64,000 nucleotides of DNA from Ascarosepion bandense (GCA_037127315.1 JBBBDQ010000445.1:1178501-1242500), one strand, 5' to 3'; shown: positions 10,505 through 21,477, counted from the first letter of the stretch. The notes: generated by a model from the sequence alone, not told the origin. Numbers and translations: made by a program.

Positions 10505-10990
10505 TTTTTTCTTGTATGCACCATATCTCGTCAGGAGTTTGGCAATCATGGCTCTCTACAATTTCCATTGTAGATCTTACTAAATTTTTAACTTTTGTTA
10601 TTTTTCCTAAACGTTGTCTATCATCCTTATGAGGTAGTTTGTGAATTATTTTTCTCTATCCTGTGAGTATCAAATTTTCCAAGCCTTCTTTCCTCATTAT
10701 GTGCCCTAGAAATTTGGACTATCACTTCACAATGTTAAAATAAATTTCCTTTTTTTTTTCTATTTTCTCTTAAAATTTGTCATTGCTCACATTGGTCTGT
10801 GGTATTTTCTATAAAAATCCATTTCTGTTGCTTCAAGTCTCTTCTTCATTGACCAGCATTCACTTCTATATAGGAGATATCATGTAGCAGTTCAGTACTC
10901 TTTACTTTGTCTCTACATGAAATTTTTTTGTTTCTTAATACTCTTTTAAAACACTGTCCAAATATTTAAATTGTTAGCCAAATTACATAT
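10505..10990 (-). pseudogene. RTE-like LINE fragment, strongly decayed
   Basis: Recognisable by order rather than by open frame: 'caggagtttggcaatcatggctctc' class (the AYVLKG end), 'tgagtatcaaatt-ttccaagcct' class (ENLILTG), 'cattgctcac' (VSND) and 'accagcattcactt' class (SEC-W). Stop codons and indels are frequent. Confidence 0.6.
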
Positions 10991-11449
10991 AAACCATTAT
11001 GCAATGATTATTATGAACTTGCAATGAAATTAAAGGAAACAACGGAAAGTTCATGCATTTTATTACTGCATAATGGAAAGAAACAAGAGAAATAAGATGA
11101 ATAATTTTTGTTTCACCTTTTTTCATGTTAGGGGTAATTTTTGACAATGGTGACATTTACTCAATAGCCTTGATATTCTGTTCTCTGCAAAGGGGACAAT
11201 GCAATCCCCAGTCACCCAAGAGTTAATCAAAGTAAATGCTGCATAATTTTTTGTGTGAAGAAAATATGGTGCTGATAAAATATGTGGCCTACCTTTTGAA
11301 TGTAGTCTATGAATTTCTGTCACTGGTGGAGTATGTGGCCTACCTTAAAAAGTGTATTATAAGGAAGTATTATAACTGTCTGGTTAGGTTTAGGGAAAGT
11401 AATTAGTTTCAATAACTAGGCAAATACTTAGATCTATAAATATACACCT
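10991..11449. other. Flank of the 31-bp minisatellite
   Basis: No gene seen. Isolated 'gtggcctacctt' words at about 11285 and 11335 resemble the minisatellite unit in inverted orientation, so decayed units may extend leftward. Confidence 0.4.
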
Positions 11450-12020
11450 ACTTAAGTAGGCCACATTCAAATCAGGTAGGCCACACACTATAAAAGAATC
11501 AAAAAGGTAGGCCACATACTATACCAGAATCAAAGGGGCAGGCCACATACTATACCAGAATGAAAGCGGTAGGCCACGTACTATACCAGAATGAAAGCGG
11601 TAGGCCACGTACTATACCAGAATGAAAGCGGTAGGCCACGTACTATACCAGAATCAAAGGGGCAGGCCACATACTATACCAGAATGAAAGCGGTAGGCCA
11701 CATACTATACCAGAATGAAAGCGGTAGGCCACGTACTATACCAGAATGAAAGGGGCAGGCCACATACTATACCAGAATGAAAGGGGCAGGCCACGTACTA
11801 TACCAGAATGAAAGGGGCAGGCCATGTACTATACCAGAATCAAAGCGGTAGGCCATATACTATACCAGAATGAAAGAGGTGGACCACATACTACACCAGA
11901 ATCAAAGCAATGGGCCACATACTATACCAGAATCAAAGCAATGGGCCACATACTATACCAGAATCAAAGCAATGGGCCACATACTATACCAGAATCAAAG
12001 CAATGGGCCACATACTGTAC
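11450..12020. repeat. 31-bp minisatellite
   Basis: About 18 head-to-tail units with core 'aggccac(a/g)tactatacc' and 'agaat(g/c)aaag'. Period 31 was measured between 11602 and 11633. Variants cluster: 'gcggta' in the left and middle part, 'ggggca' units mixed in from the left and grouped around 11750-11820, and 'gcaatgg' at the right, which suggests regional amplification. Open frames over it are by-products. Confidence 0.9.
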
Positions 12021-12149
12021 CAGCATTGAAAATACTATCAGATCATTGCAAAAGTTTGTGCCCATTTTTTTTTTTTTTTAATTTTCTAATCTGACACAAA
12101 CTTTTGTAATATTCTGTTTGAATTTCTTGAAGAAAAATAGTCACATAAA

Positions 12150-12430
12150 TGTTTTTTGTAATCATTTCACCACAAGCAAAATGAGACTGCCACTAGTGTT
12201 TAGGGGTTTACAGTGAGAGAAAAGACTGGGTACAGTTGGTATTGAAGAAGAGGAAAGTTGAACAGGATTTTAGACAGAAAATGGCAATTAATGTTATATT
12301 TACAGTTTTGGAGATTGTAGCTACCAGGGAAACAAGTAAACAGACAAGAGTTTCAGAGGCAGGAGATGCAAGAAAAGAAACTGTTCAAGTAGGAGTGGTG
12401 GTTACGTTTAACTATTTCAGCTTTGATATA
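12150..12430 (-). mobile_element. Jockey/CR1-like LINE 3' end, decayed
   Basis: The minus strand shows the 3' tail ('tttcaccacaagcaaaa' on the plus strand) and the complement of the C-terminal coding block (LWNSL region at about 12340-12390). The small plus-strand open frame here is antisense to it and not a gene. Confidence 0.6.
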
Positions 12431-12762
12431 AGATATATATGCAACATTTTACAGAGAAAAACGATTTCAAATTTTGTTTTCGGTCCCTAGTCCTCTTAAC
12501 CCCCCTACCCCAGATAAATGAAGTGCTAGGAACTGTTACCCACAGACATTTTATGTTGTCCAACCTATACAGCAGAGATTGCCAAACTTGCTTAATGTAA
12601 GCGTCACATACGATAAACTGTTCGGATGTTTGAGAGCTGCAAGACACAAACAAAATTTAAGCATGTTTTTGTTACTTCCACATTAACATTAAAGTTACAT
12701 TTGAAATCCAATTGGATCACAATTCATACTCAGTAAATCCATGTGCCACATATCTGAGCAAC

Positions 12763-12964
12763 AACGGTCATATAACGTTGAATACACTGGTTCTTGCTCA
12801 ATCACTGAAGTTAAGCAACGTTGAGCCGGGTCAGTACTTAGATGGGTGACCACTTGGGAATGCCAGGTGCTGTAAGCATTCATTGACAGATGTGCATTGT
12901 GGTGCAGTGGATGTCGGCTTGGGAAGAGAAATCGGTAAGCTGAGTTTGAATTCCATTTTGATTA
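12763..12964 (+). mobile_element. 5S-tRNA SINE head
   Basis: The 5S-like unit at about 12763-12878 has 'gaagttaagcaacgttgag' (box A region), 'ggtcagtacttagatgggtgacc' class (box C) and 'gggaatgccaggtgctgtaagc'. It is followed by the tRNA-like unit with 'gtggtgcagtgg' (box A) and 'gagtttgaattcc' (box B). The element stops after the tRNA-like unit, so the body is missing. Confidence 0.8.
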
Positions 12965-13790
12965 ACGTCATATTGAATGATGACTTTGCTACTTATGTAA
13001 GTGTAAAAAAAAAATCTCAGTTGTGAATAATGTGACAAATGGCTGTAAAAAAGCACTGTTCATTATTTATGACTTATTTTTATTAAATAATGCACTCACT
13101 TATTTGTGTCATGTGGTAATAATTGTAAGTAAAATGATGTATTAAAATAAGTAACCAAATAATCATTTCAAGTTCACTCAATATTGCTGCCTATCAGTTA
13201 ATTAATTAGAAAGTAAATCACATATAGATTAAATTGTTAACTGAAGAACTCTGATTCCTTTGTAATATGTCGCGTGAAGAACAACACACATGGCAAAACA
13301 CCAAACATTTGGCAGTCAGGCATCATCCCACAATTGCAGCTCATCATTACTGTGTCCCTCACCCCCCCGACAGAATTAGTAGCATCTTTTACGAGACAAG
13401 CTGCTGTTTCAGTCATGAAGAAGGAGGTCTGTTGATCTCATTCTGAAAGTGCTGGTCTTGCAATTATTTGGGAATTCCTCCCACTTGAAATTATTAAAAA
13501 TATTTCCTGCCTACAAGTTGTTAACTGAAATGGAATTACAGGCGTGTGTAAACACAAGTCTGTTATCTGTCCCAGGTTGAATATTACGCCTTAAAAATCC
13601 AGAGTTTCGATTTTTGTAAGTGGATAACTCATGACTTGGCTTAGGAATAACCCGAAGAATAGGTTTTAAAGAGGTTTAAGGTTTCAATTCCCAAAAGACT
13701 TGAAAAGGCATTTTAAAAAACTATGGTAGTTAGAGGGTAAATTTTATTTCCTTTCTTTTTTTTTTCTTCCACCGAATTTTTTGTTTTCAG
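12965..13790. other. Unique AT-rich DNA
   Basis: No gene, RNA or recognised repeat found; pyrimidine-rich sequence begins near 13745 and leads into the minisatellite. Confidence 0.5.
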
Positions 13791-13869
13791 TCTTTGTTTT
13801 TATTTTTATTTTTTCCTCTGTTTCTCAGTTTCCACACTGTTGAATGTCTCTTTTATCCCCCTCCTTCTT

Positions 13870-15172
13870 ATTTCCTACCCTTTCTTTCTCTTTTTGCCAC
13901 TCACTTCCTCTTTTTCTCTTTTTGCCACTCACTTCCTCTTTTTCTCTTTTTGCCACTCACTTCCTCTTTTTCTCTTTTTGCCACTCACTTCCTCTTTTTC
14001 TCTTTTTGCCACTCACTTCCTCTTTTTCTCTTTTTGCCACTCACTTCCTCTTTTTCTCTTTTTACCACTCACTTCCTCTTTTTCTCTTTTTGCCACTCAC
14101 TTCCTCTTTTTCTCTTTTTGCCACTCACTTCCTCTTTTTCTCTTTTTGCCACTCACTTCCTCTTTTTCTCTTTTTGCCACTCACTTCCTCTTTTTCTCTT
14201 TTTACCACTCACTTCCTCTTTTTCTCTTTCTGCCACTCACTCCCCCTTTTCTCTTTCTGCTACTCACTCCCCCCTTTTCTCTTTCTGCTACTCACTCCCC
14301 CTTTTCTCTTTCTGCCACTCACTCCCCCTTTTCTCTTTCTGCCACTCACTCCCCCCTTTTCTCTTTCTGCCACTCACTCCCCCCTTTTCTCTTTCTGCCA
14401 CTCACTCCCCCTTTTCTCTTTCTGCCACTCACTCCCTCCTTTTCTCTTTCTGCCACTCACTCCCTCCTTTTCTCTTTCTGCCACTCACCCTCCCTCCTTT
14501 TCTTTCTTTGCCACTCACTCCCTCCTTTTCTCTTTCTGCCACTCACTCCCTCCTTTTCTCTTTCTGCCACTCACTCCCTCCTTTTCTCTTTCTGCCACTC
14601 ACTCCCTCCTTTTCTCTTTCTGCCACTCACTCCCTCCTTTTCTCTTTCTGCCACTCACTCCCCCTTTTCTCTTTCTGCCACTCACTCCCTCCTTTTCTCT
14701 TTCTGCCACTCACTCCCTCCTTTTCTATTTCTGCCACTCACTCCCTCCTTTTCTCTTTCTGCCACTCACTCCCTCCTTTTCTCTTTCTGCCACTCACTCC
14801 CTCCTTTTCTCTTTCTGCCACTCACTCCCTCCTTTTCTCTTTCTGCCACTCACTCCCTCCTTTTCTCTTTCTGCCACTCACTCCCTCCTTTTCTCTTTCT
14901 GCCACTCACTCCCTCCTTTTCTCTTTCTGCCACTCACTCCCTCCTTTTCTCTTTCTGCCACTCACTCCCTCCTTTTCTCTTTCTGCCACTCACTCCCTCC
15001 TTTTCTCTTTCTGCCACTCACTCCCTCCTTTTCTCTTTCTGCCACTCACTCCCTCCTTTTCTCTTTCTGCCACTCACTCCCTCCTTTTCTCTTTCTGCCA
15101 CTCACTCCCTCCTTTTCTCTTTCTGCCACTCACTCCCTCCTTTTCTCTTTCTGCCACTCACTCCCTCTTTGT
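13870..15172. repeat. 28-bp pyrimidine-rich minisatellite
   Basis: About 46 tandem copies of a 28-bp unit containing 'tgccactcact' and 'cttttctcttt'. The left third has T-rich units ('cacttcctctttttc'), the middle has C-rich units of 26-27 bp ('cactccccctt'), and the right half is very homogeneous ('cactccctcc'). The unit has no stop codon in any forward frame and 28 is not a multiple of 3, so all three plus frames stay open for over 500 codons. These frames encode only a low-complexity S/F/L/P/H/T repeat and are not genes. Confidence 0.95.
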
Positions 15173-15368
15173 CCCTCTCTTCCTCTCCCCTGCTCCTTTT
15201 TTTTTCTTTTTTTTACTTTCCTTTGGGTTTCTATTTTCTACTCCTCCCTCCTCTGTTTTTCTACCCATCCCTGTTTCTTCTATCTTTTTGTCTCTATTGC
15301 CCCTCCTCCCCACTCAGTCATTTTATCTTTACCCTCCCTCCTTGCCTCTTTTCTCTTTCTAAGTAGAA

Positions 15369-15377
<9 letters not shown>

Positions 15378-15410
<33 letters not shown>
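15378..15410. repeat. (TA)n microsatellite
   Basis: About 15 TA dinucleotides after a short (GT)n, next to the right end of the 28-bp minisatellite. Confidence 0.9.
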
Positions 15411-15414
<4 letters not shown>

Positions 15415-15490
15415 TGTATAATTACTCTATTTAATGTGACAGACAAAGAATATTTTATAAGTTTTTTTAGATTTTCTAATATTCTTTATT

Positions 15491-15552
15491 AAGGGACTTA
15501 GCTCAAGTGGTAGAGCACTCGCTTAGCATGTGAGGATACCCCGATTCTCCAT
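15491..15552 (+). pseudogene. tRNA-Ala(AGC) relic
   Basis: Shows 'ttagctcaagtggtagagc' (D-arm and box A), the anticodon arm 'ctcgcttagcatgtgag' with AGC in the loop, and 'tctcc' at the 3' side. The T arm is broken: the expected GGTTCGAATCC-type box B is reduced to 'ccccgattct'. It could be a tRNA pseudogene or the head of a tRNA-Ala-derived SINE. It lies 20 bp upstream of a Ceph-type SINE. Confidence 0.65.
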
Positions 15553-15572
15553 TCTTGCTCTTAATGCCTTTT

Positions 15573-15856
15573 GGATATGCGTTGTGGTACAATGGAACCC
15601 AAATTGATGGGGGCTGAGTTCGAATTCCAGTTGAACTTTTTGCATCTACTTATGCACAAATACCCTTGGGAAAGGTATTAATCCGTCTCTTCCCTTTAGT
15701 TACGGGTTAAATAATCGGACAGATTGGGTTCTATAGCTTTGGCTGGCAACCAGTCTACCACAGAAAGCCATGGCAACCTACTGCGGGATAATTCTTCTGC
15801 CCAGTCAGTCATGTCTCTTTCAAGACATTATAGCCCAAGTGTGTATAACTGACTGA
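15573..15856 (+). mobile_element. tRNA-Ceph SINE, 5S head missing
   Basis: The tRNA-like unit has 'gttgtggtacaatgg' and 'gagttcgaattccag', followed by the linker and a nearly complete Ceph-like block to 'gtgtataactgactga'. The 5S-like unit is absent. Confidence 0.85.
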
Positions 15857-16020
15857 TTATTCTTTTAGTTGTAAATTTTTTGGTGGTTTAGAAGAGTGTA
15901 GAAACTGTAATAGAAACATTAGACAACAGATTTTCAACATCTTTGCTACTCGGATAATCTCTCAAATTCTTACTCCCGCATATAACTTAACTAAAACTGT
16001 AGATTGTCCCAACTATTCTT

Positions 16021-16470
16021 CTATGTGCCCTGTCCCTTCAGGACGTAGGCGATCATGGCTTTCTGCGTTTCCCTATCCCTGGTGGCTCTGAGCATGCCTT
16101 CACCTGTTACACCATGTGGTCCTCGTTTCGTCATCCACCTGATAAGGTCCTTCAAATATGTTATCCGCTGCTTTCCCCTGTTTCTTTTTCCTTCTATTTG
16201 GCCTGTTAGTATCAGGTTCTCTAAGCCCTCCTTCCTCATTGCATGTCCCAGGAACTTCAGCTGTCTCTTTCTGATGCTCAGTATTAATTTCCTTTTCGTT
16301 TCCATCATTTCCAAGACCTCATCATTGCTCACATGCTCAGTCTATGATATCCGTAGCATCCTTTTGTAAAACCACATTTCAGCTGCTCCAAGTTTTTCCA
16401 TCATCTTTGATGAATGGTATTGTCCAGCATTCACTGCCATATTGAAGGACAGACAGCACGTAGCAATAAA
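16021..16470 (-). pseudogene. RTE-like LINE ORF C-terminus
   Basis: A 103-codon minus frame (16332-16021) encodes SNDEVLEMMETKRKLI, LGHAMRKEGLENLILTGQIE, GKQRITYLKDLIRWM and ends AYVLKGQGT followed by a stop. Upstream, to about 16470, the SECW and EMWF segments are in other frames. It is one of the best C-termini in the window but has no RT domain. Confidence 0.85.
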
Positions 16471-16764
16471 CTTAACAATGACATCCTAGCCTCATTGGAT
16501 GTTGTAAGACTGTTTACTAATGTTCTTACCATAGTAATACAAGTTTTGTAGTTACCCTAAGCCCCACCTTCTAATATTAGACCAGATATTTTGCATAAAG
16601 TCTCTTGCACCACACAGGCACCATTTTACAATACCTATGGTAACATTTACACAGACTGACAGTGTAGTGATGGACACACCTCTGGGTCCAATGTTATCTA
16701 ATTTCTCCATGAATAATATTGAAAACAAGATCTTTAACATACATGCATATATATATAGTCATCC

Positions 16765-16855
16765 GCAGACAGATCTTTCACTGTATCACAGCTCATCAGT
16801 ACGGTTAGACATCCGATTGCTTTTTACCCAAGATTGAAACCTGACCAAATTGGCA
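16765..16855 (-). ncRNA. Hammerhead-like relic, copy B
   Basis: On the minus strand CTGATGA (16799-16793) is followed by GCTGT, the loop GAT, ACAGT and GAAAG. Homology with the relic at 3.2 kb extends about 50 bp on the 5' side ('ggtcaggtttcaat' and 'atgtctaac' shared). The base after GAAA is G rather than C, and no good stem III is seen, so it is likely inactive. Confidence 0.5.
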
Positions 16856-16869
16856 TCACACGTATGTAG

Positions 16870-17125
16870 GCTTATGGCCATATCATGTTGAAACACTGAT
16901 TCCCATATGATCACCAGAGTTAAGCAATATCAAGCTTGATAAGTATCTTGATGGTAACTGCTTGGGAATAATAAGGTGCTTCAAGCTTGGATATGTACAT
17001 GGTCTAATAGATAATTCCTTGAAATTGTTAATCAGAGCAGAGTTCTAATTGAAAAGAATTTTTTTACAATCTAGAAACATTTTCTGGTTTTAGATAACCT
17101 GCAAAGGTTGATAAGCTGTAAAATC
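16870..17125 (+). mobile_element. 5S-tRNA SINE, short-tail subfamily
   Basis: A 5S-like unit ('ggcttatggccatatcatg' to 'ggtgcttcaagc') and a decayed tRNA-like unit are followed not by the Ceph-like block but by a short body with 'cattttctggttttagata' and the tail 'acctgcaaaggttgata'. The same tail ends repeat B and the SINEs at 27.5, 45.2 and 62.7 kb. Confidence 0.75.
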
Positions 17126-17139
17126 TGATATGCATTATA

Positions 17140-18290
17140 CCACAAATCAAGTTCCTGTCCTTAATTTTGGCATGTTGTTCCACAAATCAAGTTCCTGTCC
17201 TTAAATTTGGCATGTTGTTCCACAAATCAACTGTCAAGACTCTCACCGGGCCTTTGTTGAATATTCTTTAGGTCAAATAGTGTTTGGGTTTTTTTTGTAT
17301 TTTTTTTTTGTATTTATTTTTTTTGTATTTATTTATTTATTTTTTTTGTATTTATTTATTTTTTTTGTATTTTTTTTGTGGAGTGGCATTCATATTTTCT
17401 GATGTCTGTTAAATGTTAGTTTAAAGCAACTACACAGAAAGGAAACTACAAAACTTGCTACAGAAGGTAGCTGAAGAGAGTGACAAGAAAGGACTACAAA
17501 TAAACTGCAAGAAAACCAAATGCATGGTCATCAGTAAAAAGAGCAGCTCAATATGCCTAATACAAGTCGGGGATACTAAAATTCAAAAACTTGGGAAGTG
17601 TCCAAACAGAAGACAGAAAGTGTGACACAGTTCCAAAGGCGAATTGGCATGATGAAAGAAGCATTCCAGAAGTTGAGTAAAGTATTAAGAAACAGGACAA
17701 TTTTGCTAGAAACAAAGAAAGTACTGGATTGCTATGAGATGTCAGTTCTTCACTATGGCAATGAATGCTGGACAATACCATCAAAGATGAAGGAAAAACT
17801 TGAAGCAACTGAAATGTGGTTCTACAGAAGGATGCTACGAATATCATGGATTGAGCATGTGAGCAATGATGAGGTTTTGGAAATGATGGAAACAAAAAGG
17901 AAATTAATACTGAGCATCAGGAAGAAACAGTTTAAGTGATGAGGAAGGAGGACTTGGAGAATCTAATACTAACAGGCCAGATAGAGTGGGGAAAAGAGAC
18001 AGGGGAAAGCAACGGATAACTTATTTGAAGGACCTAATCAGGTGGATTATGGAATGAGGGTTGCAAGCTGTAACAGGATAAGGCGTGTTAAGAGCCACCA
18101 GGGATAGCCATGATTGTCGTAAGCCATGATCGCCTACATCCTGAAGGGACAGGGCACATAGAAGATCCACCAGCAAAATATGAGAAAACAACACAAAACA
18201 AAAAAAAAATTGACCTCATGAACCTATCTGTATGAACTGCTAGTAAATAATTAATGATACTTACTGGTATTACGGTGATTTTTTTTTATG
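17140..18290 (+). repeat. Duplicated segment D, copy with LINE insert
   Basis: Sequence at 17140-17424 and 18169-18290 matches 20023-20285 almost continuously ('ggcatgttgttc', 'caggcctttgttgaatattc' class, 'ccaccagcaaaatatgag', 'ttggtattacggtg' class). The 17.2-kb copy is split by an RTE-like LINE. A 40-bp piece ('caagttcctgtcctta...') is also tandemly doubled at 17145-17222, and simple T-rich repeats have expanded at 17290-17380. Confidence 0.75.
17425..18168 (+). pseudogene. RTE-like LINE, 5'-truncated insertion
   Basis: The plus strand carries the RT-distal and C-terminal region: CKKTKCMVIS-like upstream in another frame, then IGMMKEAFQKLSKVLRNRTI, YGNECWTIPSKMKEKLEATE and EMWFYRRMLRISWIEHVSND. 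A deletion removes the FLGHA segment, and the rest is read in other frames to the AYILKGQGT-like end at about 18160. The insertion site is known from the empty paralogue at 20.18 kb: sequence jumps from 'aaagcaacta' to 'tccaccagc'. No clear target duplication. Confidence 0.85.
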
Positions 18291-18436
18291 TCTTAATTTT
18301 CAGTTTCTGTGAATGAAAAAAAAACAAAACAAAGATTGGGTTATGCTGAGGTGTAGCACTTTTTTTTTTTTTTTCTGACTAGTTCCATAATTGGTAATAT
18401 TTGTTTACAAATTTATTGGTATGTTAAGCCTATTTC

Positions 18437-18962
18437 TCCAGGTCCTGGGCATGACGATAAACTGCATCTGGCAACAAGGCCTCTGACTGGGAGGTTGTGA
18501 GGAGCATGGAACTATCTCTTAATTTCTGTTGTTCCTAGGTCCACCCTGACCCAGAGTGATAGCACCTGTTAGGGTCCCAGCTATGGTCAAATAGTTATTC
18601 CCCTAAACTGGGGTCAAAACACTATGAAAGTGTAGAAATACACTTTTATAGAAATATATACATAAAAATAGACTTTTATAGAAAAATATTACTAGCAATA
18701 CACTTCTTAAGAAAATTATTACCATAACGCATTATTAGAGAAAAAAATAATTATTTTCAGTAAAACAATTTTGAATACAAAACTAGAAGATATTTTCAGT
18801 TTTCTAAAATAAAAAAAAATAAAAACAAAAACTTTTCATTAAAATCTGACTAAATCAACCTTCTCACTATAACGAAATATTAAAAAAAACAACCTTAAAA
18901 TTCCACCTTTTTGGCATTAAATAACCCACAGAAGTTGATATGCTGTTAAACAAAACTCAACC
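18437..18962 (+). repeat. Unclassified repeat B, copy 3
   Basis: Near-complete plus-strand copy from 'aggtcctgggcatgac' to 'tgttaaacaaaactcaacc', with the internal series of 'acttttatagaaa' blocks. A SINE fragment follows immediately. Confidence 0.85.
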
Positions 18963-18963
18963 T

Positions 18964-19040
18964 TATTTTTCCAGCAATGGGTAAACAGCATGGCAAACTG
19001 GGTCCTATAGCCTTGGCTGGCAACTGGTCAGGGGAAAAAA
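18964..19040 (+). mobile_element. Ceph-type SINE fragment
   Basis: About 75 bp matching the block with 'gggtcctatagccttggctggcaact'. Both ends are missing. Confidence 0.6.
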
Positions 19041-19059
19041 AAAAACTATGAATTCAAAA

Positions 19060-19180
19060 CAAGCCTGGGAAGTGTTAACCTACTTGATAAGTTTGAGCAA
19101 ATGGACGGAGGAACATGTACCATCTATTGCTCAGAGGAATGAATTAGAGGGAGCCGTGAAGAACTATATGTAGAAGTCAA
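19060..19180 (+). mobile_element. RTE-like LINE fragment
   Basis: Shares 'ctacttgataa-tttgagc' and 'agaggaa(t/c)gaattagagg' with 21.2-21.3 kb and resembles the ITYLKDLIRWM region in order. Strongly decayed. Confidence 0.35.
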
Positions 19181-19345
19181 ATAACTTACCTTTCAACATG
19201 GTGGTGTTCTTTTGTCTACCTGTAGGAAGGTGAACATTCAAGATTGTGTCCAACTATATATCAATGTTCTGATTAGAGAAAATGCAGCAGGAGAAGACTT
19301 AAGCTTTTATACATTTGTTCTGCATATTTTTTTTCTCTTTGTCTG

Positions 19346-19397
19346 GCTTGCAGCCACATTATGTTGAAACATTGGTTCCCATACAATCACCAAAATT
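19346..19397 (+). mobile_element. 5S-like SINE head fragment
   Basis: First ~50 bp of the 5S-like unit ('ggcttgcagccacattatg' to 'gatcaccaaa' class), abruptly joined to an RTE-like LINE fragment. Confidence 0.6.
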
Positions 19398-19620
19398 CAG
19401 TCCATGGTATTCTCAGCATCTTTCTGCAAAAGCAAGTTTCTGTTGCTACAAGTCTCTTCTTCAACTGTGAGGAAATTCTCCAGCATTCAGTGCCATATAG
19501 AAAGCTCCATATATGACAGTCCAGTACTTTTTACTTTGTTTCTAACAAAATGTTCTTGTTTCATAATACTTTGCTTAGCTACTGGAAGGCATCTTAATTC
19601 AGGAGTATTTCTTTGTTTTG
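19398..19620 (-). pseudogene. RTE-like LINE fragment
   Basis: The minus strand shows the region from the EMWF-RRML-like segment ('cagcatctttctgcaaaa' on plus) up to the SECW and LSKVL-like segments. Indels disrupt the frame. Confidence 0.6.
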
Positions 19621-19737
19621 TTTTTTTTAATGAAATCTTTGTGTTAATTTAAAAAAACAAAAGAAAAACTCCAAATGTGAATAATTTTAATGGTACAGTT
19701 TTGAGATTTTAAAAATGTTGACAAATCTTAGCGATGT

Positions 19738-20022
19738 TAGTCAGTCCATTAAGTGCCATATATGAAACCCACTTGAATGATGATGTCTCTTTCAATCCAT
19801 GACTAACTAGGCAAATTTATTTTCAGTACATCGCTATTTCTTTCTGCAGTAGACTTGTTGCCAACAAAGGCTATAAAACCCAATCTATCCTGATATTTAG
19901 CCCATAGCTGGAAAGAGAAGAGATGGATTAATACCTTTCCCAACGTTATTTTCACGGTAAGCGAGTGCAACAAATTCAACTGGAATTCGAACTTGGCTGA
20001 TATCCATTACACTACAAAGCAA
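19738..20022 (-). mobile_element. tRNA-Ceph SINE copy
   Basis: Minus-strand copy from the terminal 'cagtccattaagtgccata' block to the tRNA-like unit ('gctgatatccattacactac'). The 'agacatga' palindrome is partly lost. It abuts duplicated segment D. Confidence 0.75.
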
Positions 20023-20285
20023 GTTGCTGTCTTCAAATTTGGCATGTTGTTCGACAAATCAACTGCTGAGATTCTCACCAGGCCTTTGTTGAATATTCTT
20101 TAGTTCAAGTATTGCTTCTTTTTTTTTTTTTGCCATTCATATTTTGAGGTCTGTTAAATGTCTGTTTAAAGCAACTATCCACCAGCAAAATATGAGGAAA
20201 AAAATGACCTCTTGAACCTGTCCATATGAACTGTCAGTAAATAATCAATATTACTTATTGGTATTACGGTGTTACTTCTTTTTGT
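20023..20285 (+). repeat. Duplicated segment D, empty-site copy
   Basis: Paralogue of 17140-18290 without the LINE: 'aaagcaactatccaccagc' is continuous at about 20169. It provides a natural pre-insertion sequence. Confidence 0.75.
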
Positions 20286-20715
20286 TTATTCCTTGTCGGG
20301 AACTTTTTGAAAGCACCTTGTATTATTGGCCATCTATCACTCTGCCATGTTCTTTCAGAATTCTCAGTAGAGCCCTGAGATCAAATCTAAGCTGTAAGGT
20401 CTGGTATGTCATTTCCTATGTGCAAGGAGTGTGAATTGCCACAGTAATTCCTCAACATTGTCAGCCTCTAGGGATTTAATCTGAATATTGGCAGTTTTAT
20501 AAAATTGCACTTCCAACACAGACACTTAACTACTGAGTGCAATGTCAGCCTCCCGGCTGCTGTAATATTGCACATTTCAAATATGGAAAATGATCTTTTG
20601 AAGCTATACCTAAAATTGTTAAGCCTCAAGTTAAAATAATTCCTACTGGATATATGCATACACAGTTGAATAGTTGTTTTGGGTACCTTCAACTGTGTTC
20701 AGTGTTCATCATGAG

Positions 20716-21028
20716 ATAAGCATTAGATTTATTGTTTCACAGGAAATAGTTAAATTTAAGTACCTTTTCTACTCTAACAGTTTCTTTTTTTGCACTTTTT
20801 GTCTGTGGAACTCCCTTCCATTTACTTGCTTTCCTGATAGCTACAACCCTCAAAAAATTAAATGCAATGTCAATTACCATCTATGTTTTTTTAATTCCAT
20901 CCATCTTTAATCTTTGCTTTAACACTCTTTGGACCTGTTTTTTTTTTTTTTTTCTCACTGTAACTTTCTGCATGTTAGTGATAGCCTTATCTTGATTTGG
21001 ATGCAACGATTAAAAATATATATATATA
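20716..21028 (+). mobile_element. Jockey/CR1-like LINE 3' end
   Basis: Contains the 'ctgtggaactcccttcca' (LWNSLP), 'tttcctgatagctacaac' and 'aaatgcaatgtcaatta' blocks and a decayed tail that runs into A-rich and (TA)n sequence. Confidence 0.75.
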
Positions 21029-21049
21029 CTTCAAACTTTTTTATCATGG

Positions 21050-21300
21050 TGGTTGACTGATGAATGTTGAGAATACTGTTGTGGGCATGGGACATAAAAA
21101 GTTTTGAAGAATAGAGGAATTGTTACTTAAAAGTGAAATTTTTGGAAATGAGGAAAGAAAGCTTGGAGAGTTTAACACTCATAGGGCATACTGAAAATAA
21201 CAGAAGCAGTAAAAAATACCAACTAAACTACTTGATAATTTTGAGCGAATAAACAGAGAAACGCATACTATCTATTGCTGAGAGGAACGAATTAGAGGAA
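21050..21300 (+). mobile_element. RTE-like LINE fragment
   Basis: Traces of the RTE-like C-terminal region on the plus strand ('atgaggaaagaaagcttgga' resembling MRKEGLENL). The frame is lost. Confidence 0.45.
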
Positions 21301-21477
21301 ATCCCAAATATTCTCTGGTTTAAATAACTTGCAATCATCTCCTTGTGTCACTTCAGAAAATACTTGACTCTTACCTGCCATGCCCAATACAAAAAGGGGG
21401 AATCATCCCCATTGCATTCTATTTGTTAAAGTTCAATTCAGAAAGTTTTTTCCTCAGAGTTGCATTGTGAAATATCA

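Noticed and set aside
13794..15421. Three overlapping plus-strand open frames of 508-525 codons
   Set aside because: All lie over the 28-bp minisatellite and encode the same low-complexity peptide in shifted register.
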